Assembly (NCBI GenBank): GCA_934481355.1
Contig: CAKSPH010000035.1
Coordinates: forward strand, 1 to 23,378
Direction of reading: 5' to 3'
DNA length: 23,378 bases
From: an uncultured Oscillospiraceae bacterium
GTDB lineage: Bacteria > Bacillota > Clostridia > Oscillospirales > Ruminococcaceae
Below the pieces are notes generated by a model, which saw only the letters and a list, made by a program, of their open reading frames with translations, was not told the DNA's origin and did not search any database. Below, piece after piece: positions 14,168-23,038 of this stretch (position 1 is the stretch's first letter; every line of letters begins with the position of its first letter). The position numbers were made by a program, and so were the translations under genes.

Positions 14168-14350
14168 TTATGAAACAGGCTTATCAGCCTGCACCCATTG
14201 TTTCAGCTTTTCAACGTAGGCTTCGGCTGTACCGTAGGTTTCGGGATTGTAGGGAGGAGCGGCTTTGCCGAACTTGTTGTAGTATTGCATTATCAGGTTC
14301 CATGTTTCCTCCTTGGCTATTATTCTCAAATCAGTAACTGGCAATACCAT
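14168..14350 (-). CDS. Small phage protein of unknown function (60 aa)
   Basis: A 60-residue protein starting MVLPVTDLRIIAKEETWNL, with an aromatic and charged composition and no membrane segment. The ATG at 14350 has a GGGAGG site. It starts five bases after the minor capsid gene and is followed by a terminator. The downstream position in the head-gene block suggests a virion or head-assembly accessory role, but I recognise no family. Confidence 0.65.
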   Translation of the reverse strand: MVLPVTDLRIIAKEETWNLIMQYYNKFGKAAPPYNPETYGTAEAYVEKLKQWVQADKPVS

Positions 14351-14355
14351 AAAAT

Positions 14356-16227
14356 TTACCTCCCTAGTTTTTTAGCAGTCATTGATATGTAGGCATCATA
14401 AATATCTGGCAATTCACTTTTAACAAATTCAAGCCCATCTGAATCATTAAAGCATTCAAGAGTAAACAAGTTAGCAAAAATTTCTTTTTGCTTCTTGCCA
14501 GCCTTTCCCCAGTATTCAGGTTCGTGACCAGCAGGTAACGGAATTGCACCATTAGAAACTGCGCTCATAATGTCCTGAAGCGGAGCATTACACTTCAAAG
14601 AATCGGATTTCTTGATTTTATCAGCAATAAACTGATAGTCAATGGTCTCCCCGTATTTTGAAATTGCTTCCGTGAACGCCTGCCGCCTATCAGATTTAAA
14701 CATCTTGTTATCTATTCTATGAGCTATCTCGTGGGTAAGGCTCATATTAAGATCGTAATTAGCAAGTTGTGGGTTTGCAGGGTTATATACAAACGCGTCA
14801 GCTTTTGGCGAATATCCCATTGTAATATTTTCGTTGTCGGTTTCAATGTACTTGGCACCGAAGCTAAACTGCTTCAACAGCTTCATGTGGTTTTTAGGGA
14901 CATCGCTATTTAGGAAAGTATCGTACTCACGCCTTGCGGATTTCAAATCCAGCTTGCCATCGGAATAATGAGAAGCGAACAAATGTTCAGTTCCCATATA
15001 ATTATAGGAGCTTTCAATGGAATTGTCAAGCCTGAGCTGCGCCTTTTCAAACTCCCGCTGCTTCCGCGTGACCGCTCCGGTCTTGCCCGCAAGCCTGCGG
15101 TCATACCCGGCGACGTAAGTCCGCTCGTACTGCGTGTAGCTGTCCGCAGCCTTGCAAAAATCCTCGTAGATATCCTTCTGCCGCCGGAGCTTTATGCTAG
15201 CAGCGGTGAATCCATCCTTGTCCCCGGCAGCGTCGGCAACGATACAGCGGTCTTTCTGCTTCCGCATGGCGCGCTCCATTTTCCTCATCTGCTGGGAAGC
15301 CTCGTATGCTGTGTAAGTCTGTCCCTCGTAGGTAAACGGCGGCTGATCTATGTTCTGCAATTCCTCCTCGGTGTAAACCGGCTCGGATACGCCGAGAATT
15401 ATCGGAAACACATCATGTCGGCAGTTCGGCTCGCTTATGAGCGGCTTGATTATCCGCTCGTACTGCTCCTGCGTGTACTGCCGCCCCTGATACACCGCAT
15501 GGGACGGGCGGGAACCGGAGTGCGCCGACATCTCCCAGCCGTCCGTGCCGAGCTCCTCGCCGTTCTGCTCGGAGATTCGGTGCGTGACGTGCGCCACGCT
15601 GGTAAGGAGAGCTCTGCGCGCCGCGACCTCGATACGGTCGGAGCGACCGCTCTCATAATCTATAGTGCGTACTCCGCTTGCCGCAAGCTTATTGCAAGCC
15701 TGCCGGATCGCGGTCATGTAGTCCGTGGCTCCGGTCACGACTTTCATGTGCGCGGAATCCATCTCCCGGCGGTACATATCCGTCATGGAAAGGTAGTACA
15801 CGCGCCCGAGGAAGTCGTGGTCGGCGAAGCCCATCGTGTTTGTGAGGTTCTCGCACTTTCCGGCGGTCTCCGCTATCTGCGCGGAAATCAGCTTCTGGAG
15901 CTGCTGATTATCTTCAAGCGGAATCGCCGCGCCGTTGTCAGCCCCGAGCATTTTCCGGTCGAACTCGTCGGACTGCGCCGCAGCCTCCCGGATAAGCCGG
16001 TTTATTTCCGCCGCGGAACTGCCGTTTATCTCGGCGATTTTCGCGGTTATCTCATCGGTAGACAGTCCTAAGCTCCGCGCTCGGTATAGCTGGTATTCCG
16101 CCGTGTCGGTTATCTCCGCGCCCTTTGCAATGCGCCGGGCTATGTCCCGCAGGATAAACTCGGAAAGCTGGTCGTAGACATCTGTAAGATCCTGCGGCAG
16201 GTTCTGAAGCTGTTCCGGAGTGAGCAT
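14356..16227 (-). CDS. Phage minor capsid protein with C-terminal HExxH metallopeptidase-like domain
   Basis: A 623-residue protein. The N-terminal two thirds resemble the phage minor capsid protein 2 / head morphogenesis family: a helical region, then TDGWEMSAHSGSRPSHAVYQGRQYTQEQY (about 230-258) and PNCRHDVFPIILG. A charged helical linker (about 310-400) leads to a separate domain of about 220 residues with SLTHEIAHRID. HEIAH is at 499-503, and a downstream acidic EIFANLF (Glu582) could supply the third zinc ligand. The DNA for this tail (14356 to about 15000) is clearly richer in AT than the rest of the gene, which suggests a swapped domain. Such tails occur as toxin or effector modules on head proteins. 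The ATG follows a GGAGGTGA site and comes directly after portal. Confidence 0.8.
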   Translation of the reverse strand: MLTPEQLQNLPQDLTDVYDQLSEFILRDIARRIAKGAEITDTAEYQLYRARSLGLSTDEITAKIAEINGSSAAEINRLIREAAAQSDEFDRKMLGADNGAAIPLEDNQQLQKLISAQIAETAGKCENLTNTMGFADHDFLGRVYYLSMTDMYRREMDSAHMKVVTGATDYMTAIRQACNKLAASGVRTIDYESGRSDRIEVAARRALLTSVAHVTHRISEQNGEELGTDGWEMSAHSGSRPSHAVYQGRQYTQEQYERIIKPLISEPNCRHDVFPIILGVSEPVYTEEELQNIDQPPFTYEGQTYTAYEASQQMRKMERAMRKQKDRCIVADAAGDKDGFTAASIKLRRQKDIYEDFCKAADSYTQYERTYVAGYDRRLAGKTGAVTRKQREFEKAQLRLDNSIESSYNYMGTEHLFASHYSDGKLDLKSARREYDTFLNSDVPKNHMKLLKQFSFGAKYIETDNENITMGYSPKADAFVYNPANPQLANYDLNMSLTHEIAHRIDNKMFKSDRRQAFTEAISKYGETIDYQFIADKIKKSDSLKCNAPLQDIMSAVSNGAIPLPAGHEPEYWGKAGKKQKEIFANLFTLECFNDSDGLEFVKSELPDIYDAYISMTAKKLGR

Positions 16228-16229
16228 GA

Positions 16230-17522
16230 TTACTCACCTCCGAAAACGCTTGTCATTTCAGGGAGCATTTCGCGCGCCCTCTCCGGAGGAACGCCGAAGT
16301 ACCATGCATTGAAGTCCTCGGCTTTGAGCAGTCCCGCCTGAACCATCTGGAAGCGGCGGTTGAACTCGGTTCCGGTGTCCTCAAATACGCTGTCGCCGAA
16401 CTCTATCGCGCACTCGCCGTCCTCGCAGTCGAAGCCGTAGAACCGCGCCAGAGTGACAACGATCTGACTGAGCGACTGGAGCACCGGACGGAGCTGCCGC
16501 TGGATCTGGCAGACCGTGTTGTATGTAGTTCTGTCCTCGGAAAGCACCTGCGTTGCCGTGACAAGACCTTTCGCCGTGTCGAACGAGAACGTCCCAGAGC
16601 TTACGCCTATCTGCGTTTCGTAGAACCGAAGCTCCTTGTTTATCTTGGCGCTGTGCTCAGTCTCGCGTATCTGCGGAGCGTAAGCCATTATCTGCTGTTC
16701 CATTGTGGAGGTACCGTCGCCGCTTATCCCGACAAAGTAATCATCGGGAATACCGCTGTTCTCCTTTAGAACGGTGCGGTCAGCAAACACCTTCGCCGAC
16801 ATCTTCCTGAACTCCGCGCAATACTCGGAATGCGCTTCGTCTATCTCATGCAGCGTGCCGAGGGAATTCGCGAAAATGCTTATCGGCAGTTCGCTGTCGA
16901 GGTCTATGTTGTTCGCGTAGGGCGTTCGGAACGTCGCTATCATCGGGATATCCGAGGGAATCCGCCCCTCCGGAAGAAGCATTGCCCACTTCGGTATCTC
17001 GGAAAGCTCCACCGTGCGTTTGGTGCCGTAGAGATACGCCGTGTTCCGGACGGTGTGCACGCCGTTCTGGAAAGTATGATGTTCCCGGCGTTCGTAGATT
17101 TTGCCGCGGTACCGGATACGCTCAAAAAATACGCCCTCGGTGATGTGCCCGTTCTCGTCCAGCGCCAGCGGCAGGAAGTCACGGCTCGTCCCGGAATCGA
17201 AGAACATCTCGCCGGACTGCACGAAATACGGTTTAATCACCGTGTAGCCGCCGACAAGGGTCTGCTGAACTATCCGGTCGAGGTTCGGCAGGAGATTCTT
17301 CTGGACGTGCTTGTTCAGATTCTCGTCCGCGACCTCGAACTTGATTTCCCCGGTGACGAGCTGAGCAAGGTAAGCCGTAGATGTGTAAGCCACCGGAAGC
17401 GGCTTGAAATTCTTGTGGGTCTGCGCAAACGGAAGCTGTCCCTGGAACGCGTCCCACCAGAGGGAAGCCGCGGAGCGCATGGTCGGGCTTACCGCTGAAT
17501 CTGTGATTTTAAAGTCATCCAC
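16230..17522 (-). CDS. Phage portal protein
   Basis: A 430-residue portal protein, which forms the dodecameric DNA channel at one capsid vertex. Recognisable segments are FAQTHKNFKPLPVAY near the start, VQQTLVGGYTVIKPYF, and the SGTFSFDTAKGLVTATQVLSE region followed by QRQLRPVLQSLSQIVV, typical of SPP1-type portals. I chose the GTG at 17522 (AAAGGAG site 8 bases upstream). A longer open frame to 17789 only reads the upstream gene out of phase. The minor capsid gene starts two bases after its stop, which is the usual head-gene order. Terminase genes are not found upstream, so the packaging module is missing. Confidence 0.85.
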   Translation of the reverse strand: MDDFKITDSAVSPTMRSAASLWWDAFQGQLPFAQTHKNFKPLPVAYTSTAYLAQLVTGEIKFEVADENLNKHVQKNLLPNLDRIVQQTLVGGYTVIKPYFVQSGEMFFDSGTSRDFLPLALDENGHITEGVFFERIRYRGKIYERREHHTFQNGVHTVRNTAYLYGTKRTVELSEIPKWAMLLPEGRIPSDIPMIATFRTPYANNIDLDSELPISIFANSLGTLHEIDEAHSEYCAEFRKMSAKVFADRTVLKENSGIPDDYFVGISGDGTSTMEQQIMAYAPQIRETEHSAKINKELRFYETQIGVSSGTFSFDTAKGLVTATQVLSEDRTTYNTVCQIQRQLRPVLQSLSQIVVTLARFYGFDCEDGECAIEFGDSVFEDTGTEFNRRFQMVQAGLLKAEDFNAWYFGVPPERAREMLPEMTSVFGGE

Positions 17523-17542
17523 GCTTGCTACTCCTTTCCCTT

Positions 17543-18052
17543 TCAATAAGCCTTGTCGCCGTTGCGGAAGTACATTCTCACCGCGTAAGGGATATCTTCC
17601 GCCCTGCGCCGGAACGTGCGCTCCGAGGGCATATCCGGAAGGCTTTCCGGGTAGTGCTCCTGAACCCAGTCCCGTGTGAATTTGTAGCAGCTCGTTATCG
17701 GCAGGCACTGCTGGTCGAGTCAGAACCGGCTGAACGCGTTCAGCATGAACTCCGGAACAACGGTCATTCCCTTGTTGCTGCCACCCCACTTGTCGATAAG
17801 CCCGGAGATATCCGAGTTCCGGTAGGCTTTCAGCCGGCGGTAGAGGATATCTGTGCTTATTTCCAGATCAGGATATTTCAGCCGAGCCGCCTGAACGAAC
17901 ATCTCGTCGGTCTCGCCCTTGCTGTACTGCGTGTAGCTGTCGCGGATTGTAAGCCAGTCCTGGATCATTCCCGTCCAGAGATACAGCTCGCTGCGCTGCT
18001 TGTCTGTAAGGTCGTCCAGGGTAATGCGGTTTTCAGTCGGCTTTAAAGGCAC
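17543..18052 (-). pseudogene. Mu-like transposase N-terminal DNA-binding region, with internal TGA
   Basis: From a GTG at 18052 the frame encodes DLTDKQRSELYLWTGMIQDW and the helix-turn-helix-like ISTDILYRRLKAYRNSDISG. A TGA interrupts it at 17720-17722, after NAFSRF. In the same frame it continues LDQQCLPITSCYKFTRDW, PSERTFRRRAEDIPYAVRMY and ends DKAY at 17543. The arrangement resembles the N-terminal part of Mu-type DDE transposases. The catalytic domain is absent, because the portal gene starts 20 bases later. The TGA may come from a TGG (Trp) codon. Other genes in the window use TGA as stop, so recoding is unlikely. The family call is moderate. Confidence 0.55.
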
Positions 18053-18053
18053 T

Positions 18054-18185
18054 TTAACCGTTTTTTACCGGCTCCAAGCCAAGCGAGCGGCGCTGCTGAT
18101 TCTCCCATCTCATCTGAAGCTCCTGCGGAATCGCTGTCAGGTGTATCATGTATTCGGTGCGGTTGTTGGCGGCGTTGGCGAAGCT
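18054..18185 (-). pseudogene. C-terminal fragment of an unidentified phage gene
   Basis: The minus strand encodes FSFANAANNRTEYMIHLTAI and PQELQMRWENQQRRSLGLEP, ending at TAA 18054-18056. It is cut off at about 18185, where rightward AT-rich DNA begins. I do not recognise the family. Confidence 0.4.
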
Positions 18186-18188
18186 GAA

Positions 18189-21092
18189 CTGACAGGAAAC
18201 ATCAACATCAATACTGCTTTGAAAGCATTTGAAGATGTTACATTGAACGGCGAAGTTAAGAATACAAATGACTCCGTAATTTACTCAAAATACGGAGATA
18301 TTGTCATTGACAGCACAAACGTTAATCTAAATGGTTTGGTATACGCTCCGTTCGGCAGCGTAGAAGTTAAGGCAATGAACCTTAACCTCATGATTATCGC
18401 TGACAGCATTGTCTTGGATTGCCCGAATGTTAACGCGAATTACAGCACGAACGCAGCGGATTTTGTAGGAACAGTTTCCGAGCCGCTTAATATTCCCAAA
18501 GATGAATGGAAGTATATGAAAGATGAAAACGAGAACGGTCTGCCGGATTTCTTTGAGGATTTTGATAACTGGGAGAAACTTTCAGATACCGATGGCGATG
18601 GATTGCCCGACAGCATTGAAGAATATCTCGGCAGCGATCCTGACAATACAGACACGGACGGTGATGGGCTTAACGATTATTATGAAGTATTCGGCACATA
18701 TACCGACCCGACAAAGGCTGATTCCGATGAAAATGGCGTGAATGACGGCGATGAAGACTTTGATGAGGACGGTCTGACTAACCTTGAAGAGTTTCTGAAC
18801 AATACTTATCCTTACATAGACGACAGCGATAATGACGGTTTGTCTGACGGTGATGAGGTTAATAAATATGGAACAGATCCGCTTGTTGCCGATACAGACG
18901 GAGATGGTCTGGACGATGGCGACGAGATAACTCTCGGTACAAATCCTTTGGTACAGGATACAGACGGTGATGGTATTATCGACAGCAAGGAAAAGTTTCA
19001 GCAGACTTATACTCATAAGGTCAAGAATGAAGATTGCGCCGTAACCGAAGTTATCGTTGATATGGAATGCACGGGAAATATCAATAGAACTACTTCTGTT
19101 GAAAGTATCATGGGTAAGCATTACCTTTGCACCGAAGTAGTAGGTCTTGTTGGCGAGCCTTTTGAGATTGAAACATCATCAGAATTTGATACCGCAACTT
19201 TGACTTTTACCATAGACAAGAGCAAATTAGGCGATACAGAGTTTGACAATCTGATGTTCTTGTGGTATAATGAAGAAAAGGACGAATTTGTCGAGCTTGA
19301 AACCATTTTTGACGTAGAAAACAGCAAAGCGAGCATTATTACTACTCATTTCAGCAAGTATATGATTGTTGACAGTGCAGCTTGGTTTAATGCTTGGAGA
19401 AATGCACCTGATTATAGAGAAGGTGAAGTATCTCAAAGTGTTGACACGGTTATTACCATTGATGTGTCAGGCAGTATGAGTGCATCAGACATTGCGGCTG
19501 CAGTTACAGCTACCAATAATTATATTGCAACAATGCGTAATGATGACCGTTTGGCAATTGTAAAATTTAGTAATAACGCAACTGTGCTTCAAGAAATGAC
19601 AAATGATAAGCAGAAATTATATGATGCACTAAATGGTCTCAAGAGTTCAGGTGGTACATATTATTGTAAAGCTATTAAAGCTACTATCGACGCTTTTGAT
19701 GATACAGCTAATACTATGAAAATAGCCATTTTTATGTCCGATGGTGAGCCTTCTGATAATGTAAGCGATACTTTGTATAAGCTAATTTCAGATAGCAATG
19801 TGATTTTCCATTGTGTTGGTTATGGAAAATCTAACAGGGTATTAAACAAATTAAGTTATGCCGGCAACGGTAATGTTTATACAGCATCGACAACGGAAGA
19901 TTTAATTGCAGCTTATGAGGAAATCACACTTTTTTCGGGAATGTCAACTGTAGATAATGATGAAGATGGTTTGTATGATGTTCTTGAAGATAAAGGAATG
20001 ATACTATCCAACGGCAATACTATTTTTACCGACCCATTCAAAATTGACACCGATGGTGACGGCTTGATTGATAGATCAGAAATTAGACTTAAGAAATGCA
20101 ATTATACTTATCAGTGTTTTGAGTTTGAATTAGTTGACGGAGCAAATCCGTTGGCTGGTGACTATGAAAACACTGGAAAAAGCGATTATGATAGAGTAAA
20201 CAGTACTGATGTTTTCGGTAAATCATTTTATATTTCATCGATGTATGGTGATATTATCAGTATACCGGCTGGTACAGTTGCATATGGGTATCCGAACTCT
20301 AGTTGTGGAGAGGCTTTTGTCACAAAGGAAACGAATCAAAATTTCCAATATCACGCAAGCGCATTAATTTATGCGAATGGTGAGTATTGGATAAAGGTTA
20401 ATTCCGGCGATTTTTATGGGGTATGGGGGTATGTTTTGTGTGATGACAATCAAATTGATATCACCTCCATTATATCAGGTACATACTTGAAACACTCTTC
20501 TGCAGCTCCTGATATAATATGTACAAATGGTAAAATAGTCGCTTATGATCAGTGGTTTTATCCAATGCCCGGAATGATAGGTGTGACAAGACCCATTCCA
20601 AGATTTATACAAAAGCAGTACGGACCTTGCATGGCTTTATCAATAATGATGGGGGCATATTATATGTCTGAAACATCACAATCCCCCAATGAATTCCTAA
20701 AAAGATACATTGGTGTTTATTATTCCGAAAATGGCGTAGCAAGATGGAATAGCACCATCAATAAAAGCGTTATTACAAATGCTCACACTCCACAAGAAAG
20801 CTTAGATGAAATCAGGCAACAGCTAAATGAGCATAAACCGGTAATTATTTCAGGTAATGATGGAACTGCATACGGAGACCACTTTGTACTTGTTGTAGGA
20901 TATGTAAATGATGGCATGGCTCTTTCCGATTACATTGTTATTGACCCATACCATACTTTTGATTTTCCGCGTACAATGGATGATTTCTACGCTCCTAACC
21001 ATTACCCAAATCCTTGCAAGCAAATAGGTTTAACATATGAAATACTTGTGTTTAATTCGAGGTGGAAAATAAGTGAAGCTCTTGGGCAATAA
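18189..21092 (+). CDS. 5'-truncated extracellular protein: TSP3-like repeats, vWA domain, C39-like peptidase domain
   Basis: About 967 residues remain; the start and any signal peptide were lost at the junction near 18185. The first part (NINTALKAFEDVTLNGEV, NLNGLVYAPFGSVEV) looks like beta-helix repeats. Bases 18580-18990 encode several calcium-binding thrombospondin type 3-like repeats (DTDGDGLPD, DTDGDGLND, DTDGDGIID); another lies near 20050. The vWA domain has a MIDAS motif IDVSGSMS near 19460 and FMSDGEPSD near 19735. An SH3-like stretch lies near 20300-20460. The last domain has a papain-like C39 pattern: Cys in YGPCMALS (20628), His in GDHFVLVVG (20880) and Asp in VIDPY (20943). It is probably a cell-surface adhesin with proteolytic activity. 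In-frame sequence upstream of 18189 is antisense phage DNA and not part of it. Confidence 0.75.
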   Translation: MTGNININTALKAFEDVTLNGEVKNTNDSVIYSKYGDIVIDSTNVNLNGLVYAPFGSVEVKAMNLNLMIIADSIVLDCPNVNANYSTNAADFVGTVSEPLNIPKDEWKYMKDENENGLPDFFEDFDNWEKLSDTDGDGLPDSIEEYLGSDPDNTDTDGDGLNDYYEVFGTYTDPTKADSDENGVNDGDEDFDEDGLTNLEEFLNNTYPYIDDSDNDGLSDGDEVNKYGTDPLVADTDGDGLDDGDEITLGTNPLVQDTDGDGIIDSKEKFQQTYTHKVKNEDCAVTEVIVDMECTGNINRTTSVESIMGKHYLCTEVVGLVGEPFEIETSSEFDTATLTFTIDKSKLGDTEFDNLMFLWYNEEKDEFVELETIFDVENSKASIITTHFSKYMIVDSAAWFNAWRNAPDYREGEVSQSVDTVITIDVSGSMSASDIAAAVTATNNYIATMRNDDRLAIVKFSNNATVLQEMTNDKQKLYDALNGLKSSGGTYYCKAIKATIDAFDDTANTMKIAIFMSDGEPSDNVSDTLYKLISDSNVIFHCVGYGKSNRVLNKLSYAGNGNVYTASTTEDLIAAYEEITLFSGMSTVDNDEDGLYDVLEDKGMILSNGNTIFTDPFKIDTDGDGLIDRSEIRLKKCNYTYQCFEFELVDGANPLAGDYENTGKSDYDRVNSTDVFGKSFYISSMYGDIISIPAGTVAYGYPNSSCGEAFVTKETNQNFQYHASALIYANGEYWIKVNSGDFYGVWGYVLCDDNQIDITSIISGTYLKHSSAAPDIICTNGKIVAYDQWFYPMPGMIGVTRPIPRFIQKQYGPCMALSIMMGAYYMSETSQSPNEFLKRYIGVYYSENGVARWNSTINKSVITNAHTPQESLDEIRQQLNEHKPVIISGNDGTAYGDHFVLVVGYVNDGMALSDYIVIDPYHTFDFPRTMDDFYAPNHYPNPCKQIGLTYEILVFNSRWKISEALGQ

Positions 21093-21942
21093 AATATCTA
21101 TGGCTACTCTGTTAATCTGCATTTCGTTAATGAATGCATGTTCGTACAATGAAATATGCAACTCAATTGACGTATCTATGGTAGATTCGGTAATGGTCAA
21201 TGTTGCAGAAGATGAGCATTCTGAAACATCAACAGATAGTTTGTCAGGAATAACGGACAGCCAGTTAACAACAGAACCATCTAGAGTCCCAGATAAAACG
21301 GTGACAGATGTAGCGGAGAGCAGTTCCGACACAGAATATAATTTCGGCAACGAATTGTTTTGCTGGTCTTACCCCGGCATATGTAAGGCATACGAGAATA
21401 TATCCTCAGATAATAATGCAGACAATAGCATTGAACAATCTATTTCACGGCTGATGGATAAAAATTTGATTTGTATCTACACTTACTTTACTTCGGCATT
21501 GTTTCAAACTCATAATCTCTCCACAAGTGTTGACGATGATGGTTATTATCCGATAGATCTGCGTTTTTTTGATAATTTGCCGGAATTTTATGAAATGCTT
21601 GAAAGCACATACACCGAATCCATCAGCAACAAGCTTATTCATGGATATATAACCCCCGGTGAACCTACTTTCCTTGAAATAGATGGAATGATTATGTATA
21701 ATCCTAATTATACGTTTTTTACTACGGGACCGTATTTCAGTGACCTTGGATACAAAGTCGAAATAACTGAGCAGTCTGATAGTCTATGTAAATTTTTGTA
21801 TGTTCCGTTATACGAATTGCTGTCCGATGACGAGTATAACAGACTCGCAGAATGCTGGGGCGATGATTTGTTGCCACATGAGTGCGAAGCTGTGTTTGAA
21901 AACGGTGAGTGGTTGCTTAATGACATTGTTTTCGCGTTCTAA
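21073..21942 (+). CDS. Predicted lipoprotein coupled to the vWA/C39 gene
   Basis: A 289-residue lipoprotein. The start is a GTG at 21073 with a GAGGTGG site. The signal peptide ends in MNAC with Cys23, followed by an acidic Ser/Thr-rich linker (about 40-90). The folded part (about 95-289) contains DGYYPIDLRFFDNLPEFYEML, TESISNKLIHG and FLEIDGMIMYNPN. This is faintly like the fold pattern of IseA-type inhibitors of cysteine endopeptidases, but I cannot confirm it. It overlaps the end of the preceding gene by 20 bases, so the two are probably cotranscribed and translationally coupled. It may anchor, chaperone or inhibit the peptidase; this is inference. A strong terminator follows. Confidence 0.8.
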   Translation: MKLLGNKISMATLLICISLMNACSYNEICNSIDVSMVDSVMVNVAEDEHSETSTDSLSGITDSQLTTEPSRVPDKTVTDVAESSSDTEYNFGNELFCWSYPGICKAYENISSDNNADNSIEQSISRLMDKNLICIYTYFTSALFQTHNLSTSVDDDGYYPIDLRFFDNLPEFYEMLESTYTESISNKLIHGYITPGEPTFLEIDGMIMYNPNYTFFTTGPYFSDLGYKVEITEQSDSLCKFLYVPLYELLSDDEYNRLAECWGDDLLPHECEAVFENGEWLLNDIVFAF

Positions 21943-21984
21943 GTATTTGGTTGGTCAAATAATCTGTACGGAATTACAATACTT

Positions 21985-22026
21985 GCGGCTGATACCTTTT
22001 CAGGTTATCAGCCGCATTTTCTTTTT
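21985..22026 (+). terminator. Rho-independent terminator of the vWA/lipoprotein unit
   Basis: GCGGCTGATACC pairs with GGTTATCAGCCGC (one bulged T; 21985-21996 with 22003-22015) and is followed by ATTTTCTTTTTT. Confidence 0.88.
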
Positions 22027-22032
22027 TACATA

Positions 22033-22061
22033 TTGCATTTTCTGCCAAAATAGTGTATAAT
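22033..22061 (+). promoter_or_regulatory. Sigma-A promoter of the response regulator gene
   Basis: TTGCAT (22033-22038) and TATAAT (22056-22061) with a 17-base spacer lie about 45 bases upstream of the ATG. Confidence 0.75.
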
Positions 22062-22104
22062 AATATAAAATATCGACATCTTGTGTGCTCTATGGAGGCG
22101 AAAA

Positions 22105-22542
22105 ATGAAAATTTGTGTCTGTGATGATGATAAATACACTGCTGAAAAAATACGGGGTTTAATCAAAGAACAAACTCCCGAATATCAAGTCGATGTGTTT
22201 TCTTGCGGAGAAGATGTTCTTGCAGACGGCTCGTTTGACATTGCTTTTCTTGATATTCAGATGAGCGGAGCAAGCGGCATTGATACTGCGGCGGAACTGA
22301 AAAAACGTTTCCCTGATATTATTATTGTCTTTATTTCAAGCTATTCCGATTATGTAACCGACGCTTTTTCACTGGAAGCCTTTCAGTATTTGGTAAAGCC
22401 TGTTGACAGAGATAAATTCTGCGAGATATTTCACAAGGCGCTCGAAAGCTATAAAAAATCGCACTATCTGCACAAAATACGTTGCAATATAGGCGAATTG
22501 TGTATTCCGATAAGAGATATTATATACATAGAAAGAGTCTGA
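22105..22542 (+). pseudogene. LytTR-type response regulator, truncated by an insertion sequence
   Basis: A receiver domain with the acidic pocket CDDD (7-9), phospho-acceptor Asp50 in AFLDIQMSG, the conserved switch region VFISSYSDYV and the lysine motif YLVKP. It is followed by the start of a LytTR DNA-binding domain (IPIRDIIYIER). The frame ends at 145 residues, just where IS256-type DNA begins, so nearly the whole DNA-binding domain (about 90 residues) is lost. Members of this family usually work with a membrane histidine kinase in quorum sensing or bacteriocin control; no partner kinase is in the window. I chose the ATG at 22105 (GGAGGCG site). The truncated product could still be phosphorylated but not bind DNA. 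Confidence 0.8.
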
Positions 22543-22796
22543 ATACCGAACCGTGTAAATGCCAATAATACCCACAGAAAGTGAGGTATGAGCACATGAA
22601 AAGAACACACGGATTAGACGAGCGAGAGATGGAACTGGTGAAGCTGCTGATGGCAGACTGCCAGACCACCGGAGACATTCAGGCAAAGCTGAAAAAGCTG
22701 TTTGCCGGAACTATCGAGCAGATGCTCGAAGCAGAAATGGACGAACATCTCGGTTACGAGAAGAACTCCGTAGCCGGGAATAACTCCGGAAACAGT

Positions 22797-22871
22797 CGCA
22801 AACAGGATGTTTGCGCAGCTGCCCCCAAAGTGCGGCATGGATGCCGCACAACATAGGGCAGCAGGCGGAAT
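22797..22871. mobile_element. Miniature palindromic insertion 1 (about 70 bp) in the IS256 transposase
   Basis: Inserted between the codons for NSR and NGYGKK of the transposase. It forms CGCAAAC/GTTTGCG (22797-22803 with 22809-22815), then GCTGCCC/GGGCAGC (22818-22824 with 22856-22862) around a 9-bp stem GTGCGGCAT/ATGCCGCAC (22830-22838 with 22841-22849) with a 2-base loop. No coding capacity. Confidence 0.7.
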
Positions 22872-23038
22872 TGGTTATGGGAAAAAGACGATAATCAGCG
22901 ACTATGGCGAGTGTGAAATCGCGGTTCCACTCGACAGAAACGGCGATTTCGAGCCTAAAGTCATCAAAAAGCGACAGACAAGAACCGACGAGATCGAACA
23001 GAAAATCATGCAGATGTACGCGAAAGGTAAATGTCAAC

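Noticed and set aside
14968..16071. 367-codon plus-strand reading opposite the minor capsid gene
   Set aside because: It is antisense to a recognised phage gene, with an Arg/Leu/Val composition typical of shadows.
17523..17789. N-terminal extension of the portal frame up to 17789
   Set aside because: It overlaps the transposase-like fragment in another frame and is low-complexity Gly/Arg/Pro-rich sequence. The GTG at 17522 has a proper ribosome site.
18000..18188. Upstream in-frame extension of the vWA/C39 protein to an ATG at 18000
   Set aside because: This part is antisense to phage coding sequence on the minus strand, and its translation has no resemblance to the downstream surface protein.
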